From positions 257,001 to 321,000 of the forward strand of contig JAJFZO010000742.1 in the NCBI GenBank assembly GCA_021397835.1: a DNA stretch of 64,000 bases, read 5' to 3'. Numbering within the stretch: the stretch's first letter is position 1; each line of letters starts with the position of its first letter. Positions 45,790 through 59,118 of this stretch are shown one piece after another. A program made the position numbers and the translations under genes. The notes under the pieces were generated by a model, which saw only the letters and a list, made by a program, of their open reading frames with translations, made no database searches and had not been told where the DNA came from. The DNA comes from Moringa oleifera. Lineage: Eukaryota; Streptophyta; Magnoliopsida; Brassicales; Moringaceae.

Positions 45790-48700
45790 GCTTAAGATAA
45801 AGTAAAGATATTTGCCTTATTTATCGATCGAGGTAAGAGATCATCAGGCTTTACAACTACTATGATATGAACTCTTATATCACCACCGACCATGTTATGC
45901 CTATGGACCATTTTATTTATGGCAAGATCAATGAAAACATATCCAAGGGCCATAACATTAGTAATGTTATCATAGAGCATCAACTGGCATAATATTCACT
46001 ACGATGAAAAACACAAAGCAATATTTAGTGCATGGCAAATGAAAATAATAATAATAAGTGAAGTGAAGAATACATGACATATCTTCGAATTTGTAGGTTA
46101 AAGTGCTGGTGCGCAAGCTAAAGGTGGTGCAAGATCTTCTTCATTGACTTCTACTCTAGTGATGTTGTTGCTAGCATTACTAAAACGTTCAAGGTCATGG
46201 AGATGTGGTGCATGCACTCAGATCATCCAACAAATGTCTATGATTGCTTATCTAATTCAAAATGTTCATCACTTTTTTCTTAATAGTCACATCATCACAG
46301 GAGACTGTTAGCATTTTTACTTTACTCCCAAAATAAGAGGTGATCGAGGCTCTAAAACTAATACCTTTGACATGATCAGAATGCTCTAGAATACCAAAGG
46401 CCATTGTGAGTACATCCTTTATATGTGAAGATTTAAAAGTACCATGTATTACATGTGCCATCAAATCATCCTACAAGTATCTAATTAAAACATAAACATG
46501 TGGTTATTTAAAACAAAAACTTAATAAAATATTTAAAAAACCAAAACACTTAATATTTTGTTAGCGTATTCCTTGACTGTCTCATTGATGTACTCCTTTT
46601 TTTAATTAGCCCATGTTGTTTTCCATAGTATGGCATGGTTAATATATTCATTGGTGCCCATAGATTTTTTCTACATTGTTAGATTTGAAGTGAACCTTTC
46701 TTCATATTAATGTAAAGAAGTTAATTCCCATACATAAACATAATTCAGATAAATATAACTGATTAGTTCAATCTCTAATCCTGCAAAGCCTTTGCGAGAT
46801 AATCGATTATCATAAATATTTTTCTTTCTCCTTTTATGTTGTGGTAGATATTAATATTTAGTCGATGACATCAATGTAAATTAATGAACTCGCTCCAAAC
46901 ATGAGGTTGTAAGCAACTTTTATATTCCTCTAGTAGATCTTGAATCCCTTCTAAATCCTGTAAAAATGGCATAATATAATTTTTGGTAAGGTTCTTCTTG
47001 AAATTCTTTCATTTTAGTGCAGCAGACTATAATACATATTTTGTCATACCTTCATCAATGTCAAATGTACCATGGAAGTGCACAACATATTGAAACAATC
47101 AAACTTAGATGGTTTAAATAATTAAATAAGAAAAATATTCTAGTTTTGCATATTACTTACTAAATTTTGATCTTACAACTTATTTTTCATTTCTTGAGGT
47201 ACTTGATGCCAATTTAAGATGTTTACAAGTACAACTTGAAGTAATGAGGCACTAATGAAATTGATTATCTAAGCACCATTTTTCTCAGCTGGTTGCCCTT
47301 TTGGTTTATCTCTACTTGTATCTTCTTAGCGGTGAGCCTAATTTTTTTTATAACTTTAGGCATATGGGTGATATCTTCTTTTTCGTCCTTTCTTGATTCT
47401 CATTTTGAGCTCTAATCTTGTGACGGATCCATATAATTTGCATATAGGACATAAAAATTAAGTTTAGCAAAATAAAATATTATGAGGAAACAAACTATCA
47501 TATAAAGATAATATATTAGTATAAAAATAAATAGATTTTACCTATTGAATAAATTATACCCATAATTCTTCACAATCTTACCTTGTTCATGTTAATTACC
47601 ATCATTCTCTTCTTTATAATCATTTCGAGGTGTTATTAGTATAATTGACCATTTAATATCAATTAGGTCTTCAACATAAAAGACTTGTCTTCCATGATGC
47701 CAATATAAATAGTTATTTATGTACCTAATCTGATTAAGGTCCACTAACATAGAACTTAAATCATCAGCTTTAACATATAACTACTATTCTCGACCTCATC
47801 ACATTTCAAAATTAGTACTCTGAAAGTTGTATAATCGAGTTTCTATATCTTTTGTATCAATCCATAAAAAGATAAATCTTCATACACTGGACTTTTGTCT
47901 TTCGCACTTGAGATTTGCATGGCATTCACAATCAAAGTCACCCCATTGTTTTGATGAACTTTTAAGTTATCTTGAGGTTTTGTATAAACATGACAACCTT
48001 TTATGATGTACCCAAGATATTTAACTATGGTAACTTGAGGGTGATGAGTAATACATCACAAAGTAAGCGAAATGCTGTGATTGGATAATGAAATTCATAT
48101 TCCACCTATGTATCATAATTTATAAAGCTAAGTAATACATAGATGGATATTAAGAAAAGACAAAGAGTTATGTTCAAAATTCATTCAATCTTATTCTATT
48201 GCGTAGCCAATTATTGAATGTGCAATTGTGCTCATCATGTAACCACTTAAATCTTGTCGATTTAATTGGATTAGCCACTCTAAGTTAGTCATATACTCAT
48301 GCATGTTAAATAAAGTTAATGGAAATAAATGACAAAAAATTACCTTATATGTGGTTGACTTTCATTCGTATTGAATAGAACACGTAAATGAGCTTGCTAT
48401 AAAAGATCATAAGCAACTTTCTCAATACAGCCACTAGATAATGGTTTGTTATTCAGAGTTGAGTGATCATAAACATTCTTCTTTGTGGAAATCCTAATGG
48501 TATCTAGGTTAGATAAATAGTTAGTATAAAATTTCAGTGTCTTTTCTACTATATACGCTTTAGCTATACACCTCTAGCTTATTATAATTGTATATCCCTT
48601 TAACACTTTCATGTATCTTTCAAATGGATACATCAACCACAAGTGCACAGGACCACATAGCTTTACTTCTTTAATTAAGTAAACAATGAGATGAACCATA

Positions 48701-50990
48701 ATGTCAAAGAAACTTGGAAGAAATACTTTTCCAACAAACATAATGTTGTCACTAGTTTATATTCCATCTAACTTTGCCATATCAATTACTTTTTGACATA
48801 AAAAATTGAAGAATATATAAAATCTTAAAAGTATTGATTTGATATGTTTACTCAATAACCTTTGTAAAGCGATGGGTAACAATTGTTGCATTAATGTGTA
48901 ATAATCATGAGATTTTAACTCGTACAACTTTAGATCTTCCAAGGATGTTAGGTTTTGAATGTTTTAAGTGTATCAATCTAGCACCTTTATCTCACTTAAC
49001 ACCTTACAAAATTGTCTCTTCTCATCCTTCGATATGGTGAAACAAGCTGGTAATAGAAATGTATGATTGTTTCGAGCTTGCAATATTAATTTAGACCATA
49101 AGCCCATCTTTTCAAGATTTTTTCTAACAGCAATACCATCTTTAGATTTTGCTAGAAATATCTAGTAGTGTCCCTATGAGATTGTTACATTCATTTTTCT
49201 CTATATGCACCACCACATGCCTAACATGCAATGATTTTCAGTATGACAATTCAAAGAATATCAATTTTTTTCCAACACAAGGAGAGAATGTCCTTGTTAT
49301 TTCACTTATTTTGTTTTTTCAACTTGCCTCATGTGTTTTGCATTTCATGAACTTTCGCTTATACTTCATCACCAGTTCATAGAGGTGGGATAATTTGAAT
49401 TCTTATTCCCTATTAAATGCTTTCTTTTGTCTTATGTACAAGTGATTTTGAGGTACAGACCTTCTGTATCCTATAAATGACATCTTCTTACTGTGTGGCA
49501 AATGACATGTATGTGTATTTTTACCATATAAGATATGCATAGTGCCCTTTCGATACGCAAACAAAAAAATTACCACATTTAGAAAATTCATTAATTATTC
49601 ATAATAACACCTCTTTTAAGTTGAATGACTCTTTACTATGTGCATTATAAACTTGAACACCAGTCTCCCACAACATTTTCAAATCTTCAACTAGTGGTGC
49701 CAAATAGACATCGATGTCATTCCAAGGTTGCTGAGGCCCTATATTAATAATATAAGCATCATAAAGTTTTTCTTTTTCATCAACCTTAATGGTAAATTAT
49801 ATGTCACCGTAATTGTAGGCCAACAATTGTAATAGTTGTTTAAGGAACAATATGGATTGATTTCGTCCGTTGAAAATGGTGAACCTCAAGTTTCGAGGTT
49901 CAGACGCAAATTTTGTTAGCATGAAATCTATTAACTTCCACGGTGGTGCATCTTATGGACACCTCAATTGACCATATATTGCTCTTTGCATCATGCCATA
50001 TGAGTTTTAATGTTTAGAGCATCTAAAAATTCTCTTAAAATTTTGTATTAGTGAAAAATATCCCAATACCTTTGTAAGCACCCCTTATTTGATCTGGAAA
50101 CACCCCTTACATGATTTCTTTACTAATCTTTGTTACTTTCCATCTGAAATCACCGCACATCAGACATTGAGTCTCATCTTGCTACTCCTTTCGTTATAAA
50201 ATGCAGTTATTTAGGCATGCCCAACGCATTTAAGGTTTTGTTTACCTCATACATAGAAATAGGTATTTCATTATTCTCTATAATTTTTTAGATACTAATT
50301 ACAGTAGTTCATTGAAGCTTTAATTAGATCAATTGTATTTTATTACTTTCAAGGTGTAAAGTTTGACTAAAGTAGACAATTTGGTGAATGTCACTGCTCA
50401 AGGTATAAAAGTGTCTTAGCATCTCTAAGTAATCTTTTAAAATGATATGAATTACTATCATACTTAGCAAAAGCATTATGCATCATCTCTACTGTGTTAT
50501 CAACTTTTGCTTCATATATAATTTTTAGTTCAACTCTAAGATTCTTACTTGTAAAAAACCTAAATAAGGTTTCTTCTCCATGCCATATCCAATTTTGACA
50601 GTTATTATCAACTCCATTGACAAATAAATGATCTCAAATCTCATGTGGAGTGCCACATTTCATATTACTGCATTTAGTGCATGGACAACATATGAAATCA
50701 TGATTCTCTACATTATGAATTACAAAATCCAAGAATTTCTCTTACCCCTTATCATATTCTTCTAACCTTCTATCAGTAAGCATTTATGGTTTCTCCATTA
50801 TTATGTTGACAAGAATGTCTTACAAGTATGTGTGCATGTTAGTACGCATACCATCCGAACTCTGAGGGTAGGTGGTCCTATACCATTCAAGAGTGTACAT
50901 TTGTGTAAAGCACATGTAGATCATTGTTTATTTTATTTTTGTAAACATTTCAACAACACATCTCTATAGTTTTCCAATTACATGACTTAC
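45790..50990 (-). mobile_element. CACTA (En/Spm) element B, degenerate, nearly full coding span
   Basis: On the minus strand the order is that of plant CACTA elements. It starts with a transposase-associated domain (CCPCTKCSNMKCGTPHE near 50690-50650, then WIWHGEETLF). The tnp2 core follows (NDIDVYLAPLVEDLKMLWET and GVQVYNAHSKESFNL, about 49720-49620), then LYELKSHDYYTLMQQLLPIA (48942-48757) and a DUF4216-like segment (IVNAMQISSAKDKSP, LSFYGLIQK, then YINNYLYWHHGRQVFYVEDL; 47960-47640). The ORF2 tail comes last (SCDDVTIKKKVMN, DLERFSN near 46160, and the 45983-45792 piece ending MVHRHNMVGGDIRVHI). Stops and frameshifts throughout make it inactive. It is close kin to the plus-strand relic at 29.1-31.5 kb, including the 5' flank. 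Termini were not found. Confidence 0.8.
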
Positions 50991-51249
50991 ATAGATATGA
51001 GAGATTTTTTTTTTATCAAAACATTCATTAATATTCATTAAAATGTACCCAAAGAACAATGAAAAAAAATACTAGATCATTTTTTTATAAAATAAAATAA
51101 ACAAGGATATGCTTGCCGCACATAAATATAATATTTTTAAACTATCCACTCCAAAAAATTTAAGAATTATTAGCAAACTATTTATCATAGTGCATGTGCA
51201 AAACACTTGAATATTAATAAAAGTATCTAAAAGATAAGTGCTATAAGAT

Positions 51250-51740
51250 TTAATCAATAATAATTATAAAAAATAATTATTAAAAATAATTAATTAATTT
51301 TTAACTGTTAATATAAAAATATTTATCAAATCATGTGACAACGATTTGAAAATATTTTTATCATTATGTTACATTTACTTTTAAATAATACTATAAAAGT
51401 GATGTGTAAGTATACATATGTAATGAATTTCAAAAACTTATAAAAAAAATAAAATGTATACTTGACATTAAACTTTAATCAATAAGAATTTATTTAATTA
51501 ATTAAAAAATTTGCTAACTAACATTTAACTATAATTTTAAATTAATTAGTTATGAACTAACTACTTAATTAACATATAATTAACTAAGACACATTTAATT
51601 ATTTTTTATCTTAATATCTAACTAATGTATAATTAATTAAAATATAATTAATTATTTAATATAATTAATTAATACTTATATAATTAGTTAATGTTTAATT
51701 ATCATGTAAATGATGTCGAATTGACATATAACTAATTTTT
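51250..51740. repeat. TTAATTAA-rich tract
   Basis: Irregular repeats of ACATATAATTAACTA and AATTAATTA type, like 19255-20160. It adjoins the 5' side of CACTA element B. Confidence 0.55.
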
Positions 51741-51924
51741 TGAAATTGACCTCAAATCCATAGCAAAGAGGCAAAAGAGTTGAACATCACCCACGCTGTG
51801 CCCTCATAATTAAGGTTAGTGAAGAAAGTTCCAATAGTAAAAAGAAGTGTCTAAAGTACTACAGCTAAAATAACCTTATCCAAATCCCTTTGAGATGTGG
51901 ACTTTTCCATTATCTATAACACAT

Positions 51925-52466
51925 GGTAGTGAGAAAAAGAGAAATTCAAGGGGCCTAGTCTTCTTTTTTTATGGTTAGACAAGGGAATATGGAATAAACA
52001 AGAAAGTTATCATGTTATATTACTATAGAGATGAATTTTTAAACTAAATCTCTTGATCATGTCATATAAGAAGATGTTGGTATAGGTATAAATGCCTAAT
52101 TAAGAAGATGCAAGTATTATATATATAGTAATCAATCTCATCTCCCATCAAGTGATAACAAAATCAAATTCAAGTTTAAATATGATGTTTTGTCAAGTAG
52201 ATGTAAAAGTCCGAATCAAATAAATACTTTTTCGCTCTAAAAAGCATTCAAAAATAATTGGTCAGAGTAATTTCTATGGTCAAAAGTGGATTATTCTTAC
52301 TGAATTATCAGTTTGGTATGGATTCTATTCTCTAATTATTTAGAGGCAGCAGAAAGTGGTACGATGGAATCATGATCAAGAAATATATTCTTTCTTGTTC
52401 AGATGGTAACATTGCAGTTAAGCTGAAGCTTTATGGTCCTTGGACTGAAACAAGGGTTTCATAACA
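51925..52466 (+). repeat. Second copy of the P4 upstream block
   Basis: Collinear with 33420-34045 with small deletions. Includes TATTATATATATAG near 52114 at the TATA position. Confidence 0.75.
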
Positions 52467-52551
52467 ATGGCAACTAAAGAAGAATATGATGAGGAAATTG
52501 AAGAATGGTTTGACTAGGAAGTTGAAGTAGGAGTTCATCCAGGGCACCTGC
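52467..52551 (+). pseudogene. P4b: second P4 copy, cut by a hAT element
   Basis: Starts ATGGCAACTAAAGAAGAATA, matching P4, and continues through the VGVHPGHL region with one in-frame TAG (a Glu codon in P4). It is interrupted after CCAGGGCACCTGC by the hAT terminus. About 20 bp of the continuation (GCGGGGTAGCTTGTCAG, compare P4 GCGGGTAGCTGATCGG) resumes at 56872 and is then lost. The C-terminal module is not present. Confidence 0.75.
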
Positions 52552-52899
52552 TAAGGGGTGAGCAAAATTCGGTTAAAACTGAAAAAATCGATAAACCGAA
52601 TTGATTTTGGTTAATTCAATTCAGTTTTTTCAGTTGTCGGTTATAAATTAATTTATAAATCAATTTTTTGATTTTTTTGATTGGTTTTTGTTAATTTTTT
52701 TGAAACCAAATTAACCAAAAAATCGATTTTTAATTTTAATAATTAATTAATTTTATTAATTAAATAAATAATTAATATTAATTAATTTTATTATTTAATC
52801 AATTTTATTAATTAATTTTAATAATAAAATTAGTTCCATTTAATCTCTTTACTAACTCATCTATTCAGGTAGTGAGGCAATTGGGCAAAATACTTTCCT

Positions 52900-53360
52900 T
52901 TCTTTTCTTTCAATTTGAGAAACTGTAACCTAATCCATGCACCATGCCCATCTATCTTTCGAAAATCAAAATTGCCGCAGCCACACCCACATCACACATG
53001 CGTATTCAGTAATCGGTATTCACTAAATCGCTTAGGCCTCATCTTCTTTCTTTTCAATTTGAATACTCTCGAATGAATCCCTGATAGTGACATCGCAGCC
53101 ACACCGAAGCCATACTTCCTCCTTTTCTTTTTTTTCAACTTGAGAAGTCGTAACCTAATCCATGCACCGTGCCCATCTATCTTGGAGAACCAGTAGCATC
53201 GCAGCAACACCCATGCCACCCATACACATTTAGTAATTGGTATTCCCTCAAGCCTCATTTTCTTTCTTTCCAATTTTAATCCAGCTACACCCACACAGCT
53301 ACACCACGTATATGCATTTGGTATTCCCTTATGCCAAATCTTCTTTCTTTTCAATTTTAA
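52900..53360. repeat. Internal duplicated segments in the hAT 5' region
   Basis: TTTCTTTTCAATTTGA, TAACCTAATCCATGCACC and ATGCCCATCTATCTT each occur two or more times (52905-52965, 53120-53185, plus shorter copies near 53260 and 53340). They lie before the transposase gene. Confidence 0.55.
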
Positions 53361-53867
53361 TCATTCCAGTAATTTACTCTTTAATCTTTCAATTTTTCAA
53401 ATCCTAATTTGTAACAACTACACTTAAAATTAAATTTTAGGTCATTTTTATGGATTTTCTTTTTATATTTGGGTAAGTATTATAAATTTGTTTTATGTAT
53501 TATCATTTTTTCTTTATATATGTATGTGGTATGTATTAGCTATAACATGTAATGCAAAACAATCCCAGTGTTGAAAATTAAAGAATTAATTTTTTTAATT
53601 CACTTTATTTTTGCTTTATATTTTTTGTTTGAATCCTTTCCTGATATAATTTAAAGTTGTTAATAATGTTTTTTTTGTAATAATTCATAATCATATTTTG
53701 AAAGGCAGTGGTATTAACTATTATAATTGCAATAAATTTTTATGTAAAGTGATATTACTATTAAAATGTTTTAGAATTTTATCTAACTATTGAAAAAGTA
53801 TTATTACTAACTGCTTTTAATTGTTATTAATTTTAGAAGTTAAAAGATATCAACGAGGAGTAATGAT

Positions 53868-55830
53868 ATGGATCCTATGCTTAATGCCATACATCCAGAT
53901 TCAGTCCATCCATCATCTACAAGTTCTAAATTAAACAAGAAGGCGTTTAAGCCTAGATCAAAAATTTGAGAACACTTTACCAAATTTTTTGATAAACAAG
54001 GTAAGCATAAAGCTAGATGTAATTATTATGATAGAAAGTTTTTTGCTGACCCTAAAAGAAATGGCGCAACTACATTAAAAGCTCATATAGGTACTTGTAA
54101 GAAGAGAACAAATATTAGTGTTAATTCTAGTCAAACTGAATTGGTTTTTGAATCTAGGAGAGATGGATCTTTAGGTAGTTAAAAGTTCAATCAAGATACC
54201 ATTAGAAAGGGTATAGCTGAGATGATCATTATGGATGAATTACCTTTCAAATTCATATGCCTTCACGATGGACTATAGCTAGAGAATTTCATCAGCTTTA
54301 TAATGATGAAAAAGTTAAATTGAAACAGTTATTGAGATCATCTAGTATAAAAGTATATCTCACCACAGAGACATGGACTTCAGTGCAAAGAATTAATTAT
54401 TTGTGTTTTACGGCTTATTTTATTGATAAAGACTAGAAATTGAACAAAAGAATATTGAACTTTTGTCCTATTTCTTGTCATAAAGGTGAGCCATTGGAAA
54501 AGTCATTGAGAAATGTTTGTGTGATTGGGGGATTGATCAGGTTTTTACTATTATAGTTGATAATGCTAGTTCTAATGATGTTGCAATCTCATACTTAACG
54601 AAAAGATTGAATAATTTAGGAACTTGTATTCAAGAAGGAAAATATCTTCATTTAACATGCATTGCGCACATTTGTTAATCCTATTGTTATAGATGGATTG
54701 AAAGAAATGAATGAGTCAACTACACGGGTTAGAAGGGCTGTTAAATATGTGAGACAATCACCTACAAGGTTGGCCAAATTTAAAGAATATGTTTTAGTTG
54801 AAAAAATTAAAAGTAAAAGTTTGTTGTGTTTGGATGTTAGCACTAAGTGAAACTCCACTTACTTGATGTTGGATGTAGCTCAAAAATTTGAGAAGGCTTT
54901 TGAGGTTTTTGATGATATTGATCTGCATTATAGAAATGAGTTGATAATGGGAGATGAGTTGCCTGAAAAAAAAAAGATTGGAAAACTATTAGGAGGTTTT
55001 GTCTTTTCTTGCAATAATTTTATAAACTAACAATCAAAGTTTCAGGTTTTTCATATGTCACCTCCAATAGTTTTTTTGATGATATTTGTAATTTTTATGC
55101 TACTTTGCGCAATTAGGAAACACATTCTGATATCGAGTTAAATGTAATGGCAAAGAAAATGAAAGACAAGTTTGATAAGCATTGGAAAAATGTAGAGAAG
55201 ATGAATATGCTACTTTATGTTGCTTCTATTCTTGATCCTAGAAAAAAGCTTAAGTTTGTCAACTTTTGCTTTTTGAAAATGTATGATATGGAACAAGCTT
55301 CAATGATTACTAGCAATGTGAGAAAAATAGTTGAAGAGTTGTTTGATGAGTACAAAAGAAGCTTACAACCTCAACGTGAACAAGTTGGTGAAAGCAATCA
55401 AGTAAGCCAAATTACAAAGGAAAATGAATTATGATTGAAAAAAGAGGGATAAATTCTTTTATCTAAGTTCAAGAGATATAAGAAAGAGATTGGAAAAGAA
55501 AAAAATAAATCAGAATTGGACAGATTTTTAAGTGAAGAGGATGCAAAAGATGATGATAACTTTGATATTTTTGATTGGTGAAAACTTAATAGTCATAGGT
55601 TTTCTATTCTTTCCCATATGGCTCGAGATGTATTGGCAGCTTCTATATCTACGGTTGCTTCTGAATAGGCTTTAGCACTGACGGACGTGAACTTGATACA
55701 TATAGGAGTTCGTTAACTCTGAAGCTTGTACAAGCCCTTATTTATGCTCAAGATTGGTTACGTGGATCTCCATGTTTCGATGCCATTGAGGAGGACTTGG
55801 TAGAGCTTGAGAAACTTGATATGAGTAATT
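53868..55830 (+). pseudogene. hAT transposase relic
   Basis: The ATG at 53868 follows a likely acceptor region. Domains in order: a BED-type zinc finger (EHFTKFFDKQGKHKARCNYY, then LKAHIGTCKK; 53965-54105) in which the second Cys is Tyr; the hAT core (FHQLYNDEKVKLKQLL, YLTTETWTS, YLCFTAYF near 54285-54420; VDNASSNDVAISYL near 54557; TCIAHI near 54655); an open stretch (55147-55434, MAKKMKDKFDKHWKN, LYVASILDPRKKLKF); and the C-terminal dimerisation region (DVLAASISTVASE, then LVQALIYAQDWLRG; 55625-55770). Stops include TGA for the Trp of the BED core. There is an internal loss near 54255 and frameshifts near 54290 and 54660. Inactive. Confidence 0.8.
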
Positions 55831-56922
55831 ATTTTGTTTATTTGATTATTTTATATTTTTTAATTATTAATCTTTATTGGATAAGCTTAATACCACTTTT
55901 TTTTTAATAAAAAATTTGATTATATGTTTATAGATTGGTCAAAAATTGCATTAGATGCTACAATTGATTAGTGTGAAAGTGTATTGCTATTTTAAGGTAA
56001 TTTCTTTTATTATTATTAGTTTCATATCTTATATAGTTGAGATTTTGGTAGTGGATTGATTTTTATTTCTTAATTTTTTTCTTTATTGATTAATTATAGT
56101 AAAAAACAAATATTAGTTTTTAAGATATTATATGTGAAGCCTAAATATTGTTTGAATATAATCTTATCGTATAATATTTTTGCAGTATCATGTCAACTAT
56201 TTAGGAGGAGCTTCGTTTGGTAAGTTTTTATCATATCAATATATAAAAATGCACTTATTTCTTTTTTGACATTCTTACACTTTTTTTTTATTTTCAACGA
56301 TTTGATTAGTTGAAGAAAACTTTTTTAAAGAATTAAAGACAAAATAGAAAAAACAATGATTGCAACTCCAATAAAATGTTCCTTTTGATGTCTTAATTTG
56401 CTAAATGCTAATGTATCATGTACTAGCTGTATTTTGATATAAAAAATATTTTTTTAATGATTAAAAGTTTTTGTATTCTAAAAGTTGTTATTGATATATA
56501 AAAAATTTTAATTTTTATATATTAGAGATGTTGGTTTTCACGTAAGTATATATGAGGATGTTATTAAAGTAAAGTTCAATTATATATTTCATCAATATAA
56601 ACAGATTGTTAATGATATATCATATATATTTGATTTGTAAATTATTGTTAAGATTTAAAATAGTTTAAAAGTAAAAAATATAAAATTTGAACCTAAATAA
56701 ATTTTCGGCTTATTCGGTTTATTTGATAACCGATTAAATTCGATCGGTTTCGGTTAATTCAGTTATCTTTTAAATTCGAACAGTTTCGGTTAATTTATAA
56801 AAAAATTTCGGTTAATTTGGTTTTTAAAATTTTTAAACCGAATGAACCGAATTAACTGAATGCTCACCCTTGCGGGGTAGCTTGTCAGCAATTATTTAAT
56901 AATAATTAATTATAACTATTGT

Positions 56923-56949
56923 CTTTATATATATATATATATATATATG
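56923..56949. repeat. (TA)n microsatellite
   Basis: Uninterrupted alternating A and T just outside the hAT right end. Confidence 0.9.
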
Positions 56950-57780
56950 ACGTATAAACCTCCTTTGTCGCATTTGTAATGGGTTTTGTTTCAAATGTTT
57001 TTAATAAAATTATAGAGGCAATTGTAGACTACAATCATTAAAATATATGTAATTAATAACTATTGTTTATAATTGCCTCTAATTAAGATCACAAATTTTA
57101 CTTTTTGAAATTATAAAATTTCGAATTTAAAAATTTGATATCAAATTAAATAAAATTTTCTTTAGATACATGAAAAATAATAGTTATTAAATCAAACACA
57201 TTTAAAATTAGATGTATATTCAAATAAATTAAATATTAAAAATTAAAGATATAAATTAAAACGTGATAGAAAAATAAATATAAATATAGAAAATTATCTT
57301 TATTTAGTAAAAAATAAAATAAAAAAGCCATGAAAGAAGTCAACTATATGCATTTTAATCAAACATACTTAAAATCAAATATACATCCACATAGAGTAAA
57401 TTTTAACAGTTAAAGGTATAAATTAAAAGATATTAAAAAAATAAATATAAATATAATTTATATTTACTTAATAAAAAATTTGTGAAAGAAGTCGTATATA
57501 TATAAACAAACAAACGTGAGATTTTATGCCTTCTAATTTCACTAAGGTGTTGACGCGAGTAAAGAAACCCTAATTGCTTGTTTCTCAACACTCCCACTTT
57601 CCCTCGACTCATGAGATCGTTTATTCTTTTACTTTTTAAGCTTTTATCTCTCTATTTTAATTTTATATTTCTCCTCTTTGCTATTGACATTTTCTTTTTT
57701 AGAAATTTTTGATGGTTTATTTGTTATTAAATTCATAGAAGTGGAAATACTGAAAGTAAGGAAAACATTTATATTAAATT
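56950..57780. other. AT-rich intergenic
   Basis: No gene. 57530-57650 is more balanced (contains AAACCCTAATTG and a CT-rich stretch) and could be a relic leader; nothing coding follows. Confidence 0.4.
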
Positions 57781-57784
57781 CATG

Positions 57785-57785
<1 letters not shown>

Positions 57786-57816
<31 letters not shown>
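57786..57816. repeat. (TA)n microsatellite
   Basis: Uninterrupted alternating T and A, about 30 bp. Confidence 0.9.
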
Positions 57817-57819
<3 letters not shown>

Positions 57820-57911
57820 TGTCTGTCATTTATGCAAGCGATGTTATTTTGACTCGAGCATGTTGATGTTTAATTTGAAAGGAAGCTAAAAGGAAACTTA
57901 AGGCCAATTAT

Positions 57912-58115
57912 GCTGCATAATATGCCTAAGTGTGATGATATATATAGCAACGCAGGGAGGAGTGCAGTTCTATTCAATCTTTACATATATACGATTGATA
58001 TTCAATACTTATATGACTATAAGAATGCTTTAAAAACTTGCCTCAAAGCTGATTATAGCAACATAAGCAATCAAAGTAACCAAGGCACGAATGCAACAAA
58101 GAATTTGTGGCCATT
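57912..58115. repeat. Fragment of the P-family upstream block
   Basis: Matches 33225-33400 (GCAACGCAGGGAGGAGTGCAG, CAAAGCTGATTATAGCAACA, CAAAGTAACCAAGGCACGA, AAAGAATTTGTGGCC). The open frame across it (57910-58251) is therefore incidental. The frame reads through what is non-coding DNA in the other copies. Confidence 0.75.
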
Positions 58116-58479
58116 TGGCTATCCAAGCATACATCGTGTCATAAAAGGAATCAACATATATATTGGCATGAAATGCATCAACAGAGAGAGAGAATATGCT
58201 TTTTTGGTATCCGGTATTAATAATCTAGTGCTAGCTAAAATTATAATGTGAACATGACATCTACCTGTTCAAGTTATTCGATCCTCAAAACTTACTTTGA
58301 AACTTCAACTTATCTATGGGAGCTTTCAAGATCACTAACCTTCCTTAAACCTTAAACTTGTAAGATTAATGTGCCTAATTAAGTTTAACTAGTGGAAAAA
58401 AAATTTAAAAACATTAATGCCTTTATGAAGCATCAAACTGACAGAAGAATGGTTATATTACCACAATTAACCCATGATG

Positions 58480-59090
58480 CTATGTGATGGATAGTTGGCA
58501 TGCATCTTGAAAGATTTTCTAGAAAGGAAGTTATGAAAGCTTCTTTAGTGGTGGAAAGTTGGTGTGCACCTTAGCAATCTTCAAGAGAGATTTATTTCAG
58601 TCCACTAACCTCATTGTTTGTCAAACAAATGCATTAAATGATTTAATTATCAATAAAAAACTCAATGATTTTTAAAATCCCAATGCATGGAAGGTTGTTC
58701 CATGTATTAATATTTATTTTCATACTTTATACTTGGAAGATAGCTTAAACTTTAGTTGTATATGTAGAAACTATTTGAGTTCTTTCTTCCATCTATGTAT
58801 CTCTTTGGTTGAGAGCCATTGAGTGATGAAAAATATCTCTATATCTCTTAGGATGGTGTTCATTTATATCCCTTTAAGTAGTGAGTTATGTGGTTTCTGT
58901 ATCCTTATTTATTGTCCTTAAAATGGTGATTTTCTATATCCCTTTGGTATTAAACTTGGTAGTAAGGCTGTTATCCCTTATTTTTATTCAAATTTATTCA
59001 AATTTGTGCTTGTACTCTCTAAACAATTTTTTTCACTAAGGTTACATCATTTCCATTCATACCACTATTCCTCCAAAATACGGTATTTGT
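58480..59090 (+). mobile_element. Probable 5' LTR of the Ty3/gypsy element
   Basis: Non-coding sequence ending just before a tRNA-Met-like primer-binding site (TTTGATATCAGAGTAT at about 59090-59105, compare the plant consensus TGGTATCAGAGC). The left border is a guess and a matching 3' LTR was not found after 62800. Confidence 0.4.
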
Positions 59091-59118
59091 TTGATATCAG
59101 AGTATAAGGTTAGAGATC

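Larger units (their letters stand above)
52552..56872 (+). mobile_element. hAT-family element, 4.3 kb, degenerate
   Basis: The left end TAAGGGGTGAGCA and the right end, minus-strand CAAGGGTGAGCA, are typical plant hAT termini. Both are followed inward by ACCGAA/TTCGGTT-rich subterminal repeats (52575-52640 and 56700-56850). A broken transposase gene lies inside. The element interrupts P4b, and the empty site is preserved in P4 at about 34130-34140, which fixes the boundaries to within a few bases. A clean 8-bp target duplication is not visible. Confidence 0.8.

Noticed and set aside
52900..53354. 120-codon minus-strand frame before the hAT transposase
   Set aside because: Built from internal duplicated non-coding segments; no motif.
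57910..58251. 113-codon plus-strand frame
   Set aside because: Most of it overlies the duplicated non-coding block found at 33225-33400, where the frame is not kept.
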